Source: Pseudomonadota bacterium (lineage in GTDB: Bacteria > Pseudomonadota > Gammaproteobacteria > Acidithiobacillales > Acidithiobacillaceae). From it: DNA of 5,292 nucleotides. This document shows positions 1-5,292 of this stretch, piece by piece. The notes below the pieces were generated by a model, which saw only the letters and a list, made by a program, of their open reading frames with translations, searched no databases and was not told the DNA's origin. The stretch lies in NCBI GenBank assembly GCA_021839095.1, contig JAKCBU010000112.1:1-5292 (forward strand). The letters run 5' to 3'. The translations under genes were made by a program, and so were the position numbers. How positions within the stretch are numbered: position 1 is the first letter of the stretch; each line of letters opens with the position of its first letter.

Positions 1-174
1 TTGTTGTCACCTTGGCTTCGTTTTCTTCGCGATATGATACTCAAAAGTGCATGGAAGGATGGGTATCGCGGGGTTATGATCGCATACGCAGGTGCTTTTT
101 CCTCGTTTATGAAGCAAGCATACTTGTATGAACTTGAATGTCGCGAACGTGAAACGGATCATGATCTGCAATGA
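1..174 (+). CDS. C-terminal end of a family 2 glycosyltransferase, WaaE/KdtX-like (5' part outside window)
   Basis: Frame 1 is open from the window edge through 57 codons to TGA at 172-174. No start codon is visible because the gene is cut. The peptide runs LLSPWLRFLRDMILKSAWKD, then GYRGVMIAYAGAFSSFMKQA, then a charged tail. The pattern aromatic-x-R-x-(I/L)LK-x-x-(W/F)-x-DG-x-x-G, followed by a hydrophobic stretch with F-x-K, is typical of the C-terminus of GT-A family 2 enzymes such as WaaE/KdtX/LgtF, which add glucose to the LPS inner core. These enzymes act on the cytoplasmic face of the inner membrane. Its stop overlaps the waaC start (ATGA at 171-174), so it belongs to the same operon. 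Its GC content is about 45% by hand count, clearly below that of the following genes. The catalytic domain is not visible, so the sugar and acceptor are unknown. The alternative is another GT2 subfamily. Confidence 0.72.
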   Translation: MLSPWLRFLRDMILKSAWKDGYRGVMIAYAGAFSSFMKQAYLYELECRERETDHDLQ

Positions 175-1223
175 AGGTGCTTTTGTTGCGCCTGAGTTCC
201 ATGGGCGATGTGCTGCATACTCTGCCGGCGGTAACGGATTTGCGGCGGGCCCGGCCGGACGTGGAGCTGCATTGGCTGGTGGAGCCGCCCTTTGCCGCCA
301 TCGCTCTGCTGCATCCGGGCGTGGCGCGGACGATCCCTTTTCCGTTACGCCGATATAGGAAACAGTGGCGGGATCTGCCCGCTGCCTTGTGGGACTTGCG
401 ACGGGATTTGCGGGCGGAAGGTTATGATCGAGTGCTTGATGCCCAGGGGCTCTATAAGAGTGCCTTGTTGGGCCGTCTGGGTGGTGCGCCGCTCTGGGGC
501 CTGGATGCGGCCAGTGCCCGTGAAAGCGGCGCGACCCGGCTTTATCACCAGCGGTTTCCCGTGGCGTGGGGGCAGTCTGCCATTGGCCGGAACCGTCAAT
601 TGTTTGCACAGGCCTTGGACTATTCTCTGCCCGAGGCGCCGCCCGACTATGCGCTGCAAGCGGCATCGGCGCGCCTCGGTGCGGAGCCACTGGCGACGCC
701 TTGGGGGGGACTGGTGCAACAACCCTTTGTGCTAGGTTTTCACGGTACCTCCTGGGAGAACAAGGAATGGCGGGAAGACTATTGGCCGGTGCTGGCCGAG
801 AGGTTGCGACAGGTGGATATGCGTCTGCTGCTGCCCTCGGGCAATGCCCGCGAGGTGGCGCGGGCGCAGCGCATCGCGGCGCAGGCCGATAATGTGACCG
901 CGCTACCCGCCGCGACCTTGCTGGATATTGCGGCGCTCATCGTCCGGGCCAAGGCCTTTGTCGGGATGGATACGGGGCTTTCCTATTTGGCCAGCGCGTT
1001 GGGACTTGCGGGCGTCACCCTGTATGGGCCAACGGCGTATACGCAGCTCGCGGCTTTTGGTACTGCACAGATCAGTCTGCAAAGTCCGGAAGTGTGCTCG
1101 CCGTGCGGTAAATCCCGATGCCCGTTGCCGGAAGCGAAAAATGGCCTGATACTCTGCCAGCAGGCCTTACGCCCGGAGCAAGTCTGGGCGGCCTTATCCC
1201 CTTTGCTGGAGCACCGATCATGA
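171..1223 (+). CDS. waaC: Lipopolysaccharide heptosyltransferase I
   Basis: This 350-residue GT9-family enzyme transfers L-glycero-D-manno-heptose from the ADP-heptose donor to Kdo of the Kdo2-lipid A acceptor, on the cytoplasmic side of the inner membrane. The N-terminus MKVLLLRLSSMGDVLHTLPA is the classic heptosyltransferase start; Asp13 corresponds to the proposed catalytic base. HGTSWENKEW (residues 191-200) and GMDTGLSYLASALG (265-278) are the donor-binding motifs of the C-terminal Rossmann domain, with Lys198 and Asp267 the key positions. DTGLSYL and the single-heptose-type N-terminus favour WaaC over WaaF. Near the end are four cysteines (C309, C312, C317, C329), as seen in many GT9 enzymes but not in E. 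coli WaaC. The protein is slightly longer than E. coli WaaC (about 320 residues). The ATG at 171 is chosen because it gives the canonical N-terminus and overlaps the upstream stop by four bases. No strong Shine-Dalgarno site precedes it, which suggests translation by coupling. Confidence 0.95.
   Translation: MKVLLLRLSSMGDVLHTLPAVTDLRRARPDVELHWLVEPPFAAIALLHPGVARTIPFPLRRYRKQWRDLPAALWDLRRDLRAEGYDRVLDAQGLYKSALLGRLGGAPLWGLDAASARESGATRLYHQRFPVAWGQSAIGRNRQLFAQALDYSLPEAPPDYALQAASARLGAEPLATPWGGLVQQPFVLGFHGTSWENKEWREDYWPVLAERLRQVDMRLLLPSGNAREVARAQRIAAQADNVTALPAATLLDIAALIVRAKAFVGMDTGLSYLASALGLAGVTLYGPTAYTQLAAFGTAQISLQSPEVCSPCGKSRCPLPEAKNGLILCQQALRPEQVWAALSPLLEHRS
1208..1211 (+). promoter_or_regulatory. 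Shine-Dalgarno site (GGAG) of the phosphatase gene
   Basis: GGAG lies inside the 3' end of waaC, eight bases before the ATG at 1220. It supports 1220 rather than the in-frame ATG at 1118, which would place 34 extra codons inside the waaC cysteine-rich coding end. Confidence 0.6.
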
Positions 1224-1900
1224 AACACCCCCTGGTGCTTCTGCCGGAGGAGCGCCGCCGGTATCGGCGGCACCAGTTCTGGACGGATCACGGTATTTTC
1301 CGTGAGCTGTTTTATGCGAACTTTCACGAGATTGCACCAGGGGTGTTTCGCTCGGCCCAGCCGTCACCGGTCCAGTTACGGCACTGGCAGCAAAAGCATG
1401 GTCTCTGCACGGTATTGAATCTGCGTGCTCCGGCACCCCACGAACCCCATTACCGTCTGGAGCAGGAGACCTGTGATGCCCTGGGCATGACGCACCTGAC
1501 CCTGCACGGCTTTGGCTCCCGGGATCTGCCGAAACGCGACAAGTTGCTGGCGGGCATAGAGGTGCTGGATCAATTACCCCAACCCTTTTTACTGCACTGC
1601 AAGTCCGGTGCCGACCGCGCCGGTTTTATCAGCGTGCTGTATCTGCATCTGGTGCTGGAGGTGCCCATCGGCGAGGCGCAACGGCAATTGCGTTTGTGGC
1701 CCTTTGGCCATATTCGTCATGCCAATACCGGTATTCTCGATTGGTTTTTCGCTTGTTATCGGCACGCCACCATGGATCGGCCTGGCTTGACTCTGCGCGA
1801 TTGGATCGCGCAGGACTATGACCGCGAGGCGGTGTTGAAAAGCTTCCGTCCCTGGTATCGCCTGGACTGGCTGACCGATCGCCTGTTGCGCCGCGAGTGA
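1220..1900 (+). CDS. CX5R tyrosine/dual-specificity-type phosphatase in LPS core operon
   Basis: This 226-residue protein belongs to the cysteine-dependent protein tyrosine phosphatase superfamily. The P-loop HCKSGADRAG has nucleophile Cys127 and phosphate-binding Arg133. Asp102, in GSRDLP about 25 residues upstream, is a plausible general acid. The segment PGVFRSAQPSPVQL (40-53), followed by a beta strand ending in VLNLR (65-69), is the usual N-terminal part of atypical dual-specificity phosphatases of this kind. No signal peptide or membrane segment is visible, so it should be cytoplasmic. The first 30 residues are basic and aromatic. The start overlaps the waaC stop (ATGA, 1220-1223), and its own stop overlaps the waaA start (TGATG). 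Being locked between waaC and waaA suggests a role in LPS or lipid A phosphate metabolism or its regulation, but that is inference from position. The substrate could be a phosphoprotein, a phosphorylated sugar or a lipid phosphate. The family call is secure; the function is not known. Confidence 0.88.
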   Translation: MKHPLVLLPEERRRYRRHQFWTDHGIFRELFYANFHEIAPGVFRSAQPSPVQLRHWQQKHGLCTVLNLRAPAPHEPHYRLEQETCDALGMTHLTLHGFGSRDLPKRDKLLAGIEVLDQLPQPFLLHCKSGADRAGFISVLYLHLVLEVPIGEAQRQLRLWPFGHIRHANTGILDWFFACYRHATMDRPGLTLRDWIAQDYDREAVLKSFRPWYRLDWLTDRLLRRE

Positions 1901-3168
1901 TGAACCGTCGACTCTACGCTTTTTTGCTGTGGCTTCTGAGCCCCGTCATCCTGGGCTTTGCGTTGTGGCGGGCCTGGCGGCGTCCCGCTTACCGGGAGCG
2001 CTGGCGGGAGCGTTTCGGTTGGAGCGCGCGGCATCGGGATCGGCCAATCTGGGTGCACGCGGTGAGTGTGGGGGAGACGATCGCGGCTGTGCCGCTCGTC
2101 CATGCTTTGCAAGCACGCTATCCAGGGGTGCCCATCCTGATCACCAGCACAACGCCCACCGGGGCGGCGGTCGTCAGCCAGCGTTTGGGCACGGAGGTGC
2201 GGCAACACTACATGCCTTATGACCTCTCCGGGGCGGTCACGCGCTTTCTGCGCCGCCAGCGGCCGCGTTTGGGGATTCTCATGGAGACAGAGATTTGGCC
2301 CAATCTTTGTCATGCGGCACGCCGCGAAGGGGTACCATTGATGCTGGCCAACGCCCGTTTATCCGCGCGGTCATTGCGGGGCTACGGACGTTTTCGTGGC
2401 CTTTTTGCCCCGGCGTTGGCGAGCATTTCTGCTGTCGCCGCCCAGAGTGCCGAGGATGCGGCGGCCTTCCAGAGGTTGGGCGCACAGCGGGTGACGGTGA
2501 CCGGCAACATCAAATACGACTTGCCAGAACCGGTCGCAGCGCGCGAACGGGGCCGGCAGTGGCGGCAACGCTTTGACGGGCGACCGGTCTGGGTTTTTGC
2601 ATCGACCCATGCGGGGGAGGAAGAGATGGCGTTGGCGGTGCTGGACGCTTTGCAGCGGCAATGGCCTGACCTGTTGTTGGTTCTGATCCCCCGCCACCCC
2701 TCCCGGCGCCCGGAAGTGGTCGCGCGCATGCAGGCCAGAGGGGTGTCCCATGTCTTGCGCTCACGCGATGAGGCGGTGAGCGGGAAGGCCATTTTCTTGG
2801 TCGACACCCTGGGTGAGGTCATGGACTTTTACGCCGCGGCTGACGTGGTCTCTATTGGCGGCAGCTTTGTTCCGGTGGGGGGGCATAATCCATTGGAAGC
2901 GGCGGCCCTCGCCTGTCCGGTTGTCTGGGGTCCGCATATGGAAAATTTTCGCGGTATCACGCGGGATTTGCTGGCCGCCGGGGCGGCCGTTCAGGTACCG
3001 GATTCGGTGGCATTGGCGGCGCAGCTGGGCGCCTGGCTGGCCGCACCGGAAGCGGCTGCGGAACTGGGAGCGCGTGGGTTGCTGCTGTTACAGCGGCAGC
3101 GCGGTGCGCTGGGTCGTACACTGGCCCTGATGGATACCTTGGATGCGCGTCGAGGATTACCCGAGTAA
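1900..3168 (+). CDS. waaA: 3-deoxy-D-manno-octulosonic acid (Kdo) transferase
   Basis: WaaA (KdtA, GT30) moves Kdo from CMP-Kdo to the lipid IVA precursor, the first step of inner-core assembly, at the cytoplasmic face of the inner membrane. The 422-residue length matches the family. Residues 5-23 (LYAFLLWLLSPVILGFALW) form the usual N-terminal membrane anchor, followed by a basic segment. HAVSVGE (53-59) contains the catalytic Glu59, equivalent to Glu60 of E. coli. METEIWPN (128-135) and GGHNPLEA (327-334), with the preceding GGSFVPV, are family signatures of the two Rossmann domains. TSTTPTGA (83-89 region) is also typical. The start is taken as ATG 1900, overlapping the phosphatase stop by one base (TGATG). 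GTG at 1897 would add only one residue. No clear Shine-Dalgarno site is seen, so coupling to the phosphatase gene is likely. Whether it adds one or two Kdo units cannot be read from sequence. The 3' end overlaps the opposing ovoB gene. Confidence 0.96.
   Translation: MNRRLYAFLLWLLSPVILGFALWRAWRRPAYRERWRERFGWSARHRDRPIWVHAVSVGETIAAVPLVHALQARYPGVPILITSTTPTGAAVVSQRLGTEVRQHYMPYDLSGAVTRFLRRQRPRLGILMETEIWPNLCHAARREGVPLMLANARLSARSLRGYGRFRGLFAPALASISAVAAQSAEDAAAFQRLGAQRVTVTGNIKYDLPEPVAARERGRQWRQRFDGRPVWVFASTHAGEEEMALAVLDALQRQWPDLLLVLIPRHPSRRPEVVARMQARGVSHVLRSRDEAVSGKAIFLVDTLGEVMDFYAAADVVSIGGSFVPVGGHNPLEAAALACPVVWGPHMENFRGITRDLLAAGAAVQVPDSVALAAQLGAWLAAPEAAAELGARGLLLLQRQRGALGRTLALMDTLDARRGLPE
3157..3168. 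other. Tail-to-tail overlap of waaA and the C-S lyase gene
   Basis: The waaA stop TAA is at 3166-3168 on the + strand. The lyase stop TAA reads on the - strand from 3159 to 3157. The two coding regions therefore share 12 bases, with no intergenic gap. Any transcription end must lie inside one of the opposing coding regions. No hairpin followed by a T-run was found within about 100 bases on either side. Confidence 0.9.
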
Positions 3169-4314
3169 GGCCTGTTGCAGACGCTCGAGGCCTCGTTCCA
3201 GCACACTTCGCGGCGTGGCAAAGTTCAGTCGCACAAAGCCCTCGCCACCCGGTCCGAAGCTCGGGCCGGGATTGAGACCGAGCCGGGCCTGGCGCAGACG
3301 CCGGGCAAGGGTTTCGTCGCTCCCGTAATGGTGCACGTCCAGCCAGGCCAGGTAGCCGAATTCCGGGCGCCGGTAGACGACCGCGGGGAGCGCATGCGTC
3401 AGGTATTCGCCCATGAAGCGGGCGTTATCAGCCAGATAGCCGCGCAACGCGGTCTGCCATTCCGCGCCATGGCGCCAGGCGCTGGTCATCGCCGTCAGGG
3501 CGCAGGCATTGGTCTGGTGAATCTGGCTGCGATGGATCTCGTCGTGGAACCTCTGCCGTAACTCCGGGTCGGGGAGAATGGCGATCCCGCCGCCCATGCC
3601 CGCAATGTTGAAGCTCTTGCCCGCCGATGTCAGTAAAACCGATCGCGGGAACAGCGCAGGGAAAGGTGTATGTTCGGCATGGCTGAGATCCGCATGAATT
3701 TCATCGCTGACCACCACACAGCCCGCGGAGGCGCAGAGAGCGCCCAGGCGTTGTAATTCGCTCGCGGTCCATACCCGGCCTGTCGGATTGTGGGGAGAGC
3801 AGAGCAGTAGCAGTTTCGCATTGCGGACGGCGTTTTCAAGGGCCGCCCAGTGCATTTCGTAAACGCCGGCGCCGTTATTTTGCAAGGGCACCAACAGCAG
3901 CTCCCGGGCATTTTTTCGCACCGCCGTCATGAATGGCGGATAAACGGGAGGCATGACGATGACCGGGTCACCGGGCTGTGTGAAGGCGCGTACCGCGGCA
4001 AAAAGCGCGGGGACGACCCCGCTGATCATGCCGGTGACGCCAGGCTCCGGCCGCCACCCATGACGCTTCGCCATCCAGTCGTCCGCAGCTTGTAACATCT
4101 CCGGACCATTACTGGGATAGCCGAAAATGGGGTGTTCCAGGCGCTTCTGCAAATCCGCGATGACGATTCTGGGCACGGCGAAGTCCATATCCGCGACCCA
4201 CATGGGCAGCACCTCACTGCCAAAATGGGCATGGGCGCCATCCCATTTGAGTGATCCGGTACCCTGTCGGGGGATGACTTTGTCGAAGTCCGTGTCATCG
4301 TACGCCATGTTCAT
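3157..4314 (-). CDS. ovoB: PLP-dependent C-S lyase of MalY/PatB family, probable ovothiol sulfoxide lyase OvoB
   Basis: This 385-residue fold-type I aminotransferase-like enzyme has the full length of the MalY/PatB C-S lyase family. The N-terminus has FDKVIPRQGTGSLKWD (10-25) and MWVADMDF (38-45), both hallmarks of that family. SPHNPTGR (173-180) holds the PLP-contacting Asn, and SDEIHADL (203-210) holds the Asp that pairs with the pyridine nitrogen. In TSAGKSFNIAG (229-239), Lys233 is the Schiff-base lysine. The VRLNFATPR region near 361-369 contains the carboxylate-binding Arg362. The start ATG at 4314 overlaps the ovoA stop (ATGA) and has GGGA six bases upstream; a second ATG at 4308 is possible. 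Family members cleave C-S bonds of cystathionine-like substrates, releasing pyruvate and ammonia. Translational linkage to ovoA points to 5-histidylcysteine sulfoxide as substrate, yielding 5-thiohistidine. The family call is certain; the OvoB role is inferred from context. The alternative is a generic cystathionine beta-lyase. Confidence 0.85.
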   Translation of the reverse strand: MNMAYDDTDFDKVIPRQGTGSLKWDGAHAHFGSEVLPMWVADMDFAVPRIVIADLQKRLEHPIFGYPSNGPEMLQAADDWMAKRHGWRPEPGVTGMISGVVPALFAAVRAFTQPGDPVIVMPPVYPPFMTAVRKNARELLLVPLQNNGAGVYEMHWAALENAVRNAKLLLLCSPHNPTGRVWTASELQRLGALCASAGCVVVSDEIHADLSHAEHTPFPALFPRSVLLTSAGKSFNIAGMGGGIAILPDPELRQRFHDEIHRSQIHQTNACALTAMTSAWRHGAEWQTALRGYLADNARFMGEYLTHALPAVVYRRPEFGYLAWLDVHHYGSDETLARRLRQARLGLNPGPSFGPGGEGFVRLNFATPRSVLERGLERLQQALLG

Positions 4315-5292
4315 AAACGTTCCCAGAGACTGATCTGCGCCATGCTGTGCTGGTATTTCCGGGCGGTTTCGCGGATGACAAAAGGCAAATCCCGCGGACT
4401 GTCATCGCGCAGGCGGAACGGTCCGGACAAAATTTCACGCAGGGCGTCAAAGGTGCCCAGATTCTCCCCATCCCGCTTGAAACCGCCGAGCCATTCCGCC
4501 CGCGCGGTATGTTCTTCCAGCCAGGTGTAGGGCGAAGTGATGACCAGCAAGCCGCCGGGCAGGATGCGGTCGGCGATGTCTTCCAGAAATTTGCGGGGAT
4601 GGTGCAGGCGGTCGATGAGATTGGCTGCCACCACCAGATCATAATCCCGATACAAAGGCTTCAGATTGCAGGCGTCGGCCTGGAAGAAGTGGACCCGGTT
4701 CGCCGTTTCGGCCAGGCCCAGGGCGGCAAGATCCGCTGTGTGATAACTTTGCAGTTCACCCTCTTCGGTCAGTGTGTAGGAGAAGCGCCCGCGTTCACGC
4801 AATTGCACGCCGACGCTGATGAAGCGTGCCGAGAAGTCGAGGCCGGTGACCTCGGGGCAGTGCCTTGCCAGTTCAAAGCTACCGCGGCCCACGGCACAAC
4901 CGATGTCCAAAGCGCGACGTAAGGGCCGGCCGGCCATGGCTTCCACCGCGATCCCCACGACCTCCGCCACAAAATTGGCCACCCCATAATATGGGCGCCC
5001 ATAGTGAAATTCCGCATACTGGGAGACCAGGGCGTCACTCTCATAGACCGGCACCTCAGGGAGCGCATTGGGCGAGGCCACATAACGGAATCCCGCGTGC
5101 TGGAAGAAATGGCGGCGGAAGGCGTAGCGGGCCTCCCGCTGCATTTCGTTGCCGAGGCTGATGAATGAGCCGCCTTTTATGAGATTGTGCTGCTGGTCGA
5201 AGGTGGGCACCGTGAAGTCATCATAAACCGGGTGCACCTCGAAGCCGGGAAAGGGATAGATGGGCGTCGCGGTCCATTGCCAGACGTTGCCG
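4311..5292 (-). CDS. ovoA: C-terminal part of OvoA, 5-histidylcysteine sulfoxide synthase / thiohistidine methyltransferase (5' part outside window)
   Basis: The reading frame stays open from the right edge (first whole codon 5291-5289) for 326 residues to TGA at 4313-4311. The GTG at 5237 is an internal valine, not a start: 18 in-frame residues before it read GNVWQWTATPIYPFPGFE and match the protein. GNVWQW and KGGSFISLGNE (39-49), then ARYAFRRHFFQHAGFR (54-69), form the end of the formylglycine-generating-enzyme-like domain of OvoA/EgtB-type iron sulfoxide synthases. From about residue 95 a class I methyltransferase follows, with SAM motif LDIGCAVGRGSFEL (128-141) and later AANLIDRLHHP and SPYTWLEEHT, sequences characteristic of OvoA. 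OvoA joins cysteine to histidine with O2 at a non-haem iron centre. The C-terminal domain N-methylates 5-thiohistidine to ovothiol A. The N-terminal DinB-like iron-binding domain lies outside the window. The stop overlaps the next gene by ATGA. A database may split or mislabel this fragment as a simple methyltransferase. Confidence 0.93.
   Translation of the reverse strand, partial: GNVWQWTATPIYPFPGFEVHPVYDDFTVPTFDQQHNLIKGGSFISLGNEMQREARYAFRRHFFQHAGFRYVASPNALPEVPVYESDALVSQYAEFHYGRPYYGVANFVAEVVGIAVEAMAGRPLRRALDIGCAVGRGSFELARHCPEVTGLDFSARFISVGVQLRERGRFSYTLTEEGELQSYHTADLAALGLAETANRVHFFQADACNLKPLYRDYDLVVAANLIDRLHHPRKFLEDIADRILPGGLLVITSPYTWLEEHTARAEWLGGFKRDGENLGTFDALREILSGPFRLRDDSPRDLPFVIRETARKYQHSMAQISLWERL
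4321..4324 (-). promoter_or_regulatory. Possible Shine-Dalgarno site (GGGA) of ovoB
   Basis: On the - strand GGGA sits in the last codons of ovoA, six bases before the ATG at 4314. It favours this start over the ATG at 4308, for which the spacing would be 12 bases. The match is short, so coupling to ovoA translation may matter more. Confidence 0.4.

Noticed and set aside
33..80. Two TATGAT boxes (33-38 and 75-80) as -10 elements for waaC
   Set aside because: Neither has a good -35 at 16-18 bases. TTGTCA at 4-9 is 23 bases before the first box. The stretch is coding for the upstream glycosyltransferase, so these are probably chance matches.
7..690. Long - strand reading frame opposite waaC (227 codons)
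   Set aside because: Its product is rich in Pro, Arg and Ala with no recognisable domain, and it lies antisense to a clear waaC and the partial glycosyltransferase. It is a high-GC shadow.
1118..1219. Longer phosphatase start at ATG 1118, giving 260 residues
   Set aside because: The extra 34 codons overlap the conserved C-terminal coding region of waaC and read as a shadow. ATG 1220 has GGAG at good spacing and a 4-base overlap with the waaC stop.
3081..3100. Hairpin GCTGCTG/CGGCAGC as a terminator for the ovothiol or LPS transcript
   Set aside because: The stem is about eight pairs including two G-U pairs in the + strand RNA, lies within waaA and has no T-run on either side. On the - strand the wobble pairs become mismatches.
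3186..3195. Perfect palindrome CGAGGCCTCG just after the waaA stop as a terminator or operator
   Set aside because: It has no loop and no following T-run and lies within the C-terminal coding region of ovoB, where short GC-rich palindromes are expected by chance.
4347..4922. + strand reading frame of 191 codons opposite ovoA
   Set aside because: It mirrors the conserved methyltransferase domain and shows no domain of its own. It is a shadow frame.
4311..5237. Stand-alone 308-residue methyltransferase starting at GTG 5237
   Set aside because: The frame continues upstream to the window edge with GNVWQW and other OvoA-specific sequence, so the GTG is an internal valine codon and the gene is a truncated ovoA.

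Overview
The window carries two converging gene sets from a Gram-negative bacterium, probably a moderately GC-rich proteobacterium. The evidence is two lipopolysaccharide (LPS) inner-core enzymes, heptosyltransferase I and Kdo transferase, which exist only in organisms with an outer membrane. Codon third positions are also rich in G and C. A gamma-/beta-proteobacterial or Acidithiobacillus-like host would fit, but the genus cannot be fixed from this sequence alone.

Left part, + strand (1-3168): a tightly packed LPS core operon. It begins with the last 57 codons of a gene cut by the window edge, which look like the C-terminus of a family 2 glycosyltransferase of the WaaE/KdtX (LPS glucosyltransferase) type. 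Next come waaC (heptosyltransferase I), a small CX5R tyrosine/dual-specificity-type phosphatase, and waaA (Kdo transferase). All three junctions are stop/start overlaps of 1 to 4 bases, so the genes are probably co-transcribed and translationally coupled. WaaA attaches Kdo to the lipid A precursor, WaaC adds the first heptose to Kdo, and the partial glycosyltransferase probably extends the core. The phosphatase is the member with no assigned role.

Right part, - strand (5292-3157): an ovothiol cassette. The right edge cuts ovoA. The visible 326 residues hold the end of its formylglycine-generating-enzyme-like (sulfoxide synthase) domain and the whole C-terminal SAM-dependent methyltransferase domain. 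An ATGA overlap leads into a PLP-dependent C-S lyase of the MalY/PatB family. Its position directly behind ovoA makes it the likely OvoB, the lyase that cleaves 5-histidylcysteine sulfoxide. Together they would cover the route from histidine and cysteine to ovothiol A, a thiol-histidine antioxidant.

The two operons meet tail to tail with a 12-base overlap between the waaA and ovoB coding ends, so there is no intergenic space for a separate terminator. No RNA genes, insertion sequences, CRISPR arrays or convincing promoters were seen. No stretch longer than 300 bases lacks a gene; the window is essentially all coding. The individual enzymes belong to known families. The least explained points are the phosphatase inside the LPS operon and the assignment of the lyase as OvoB.
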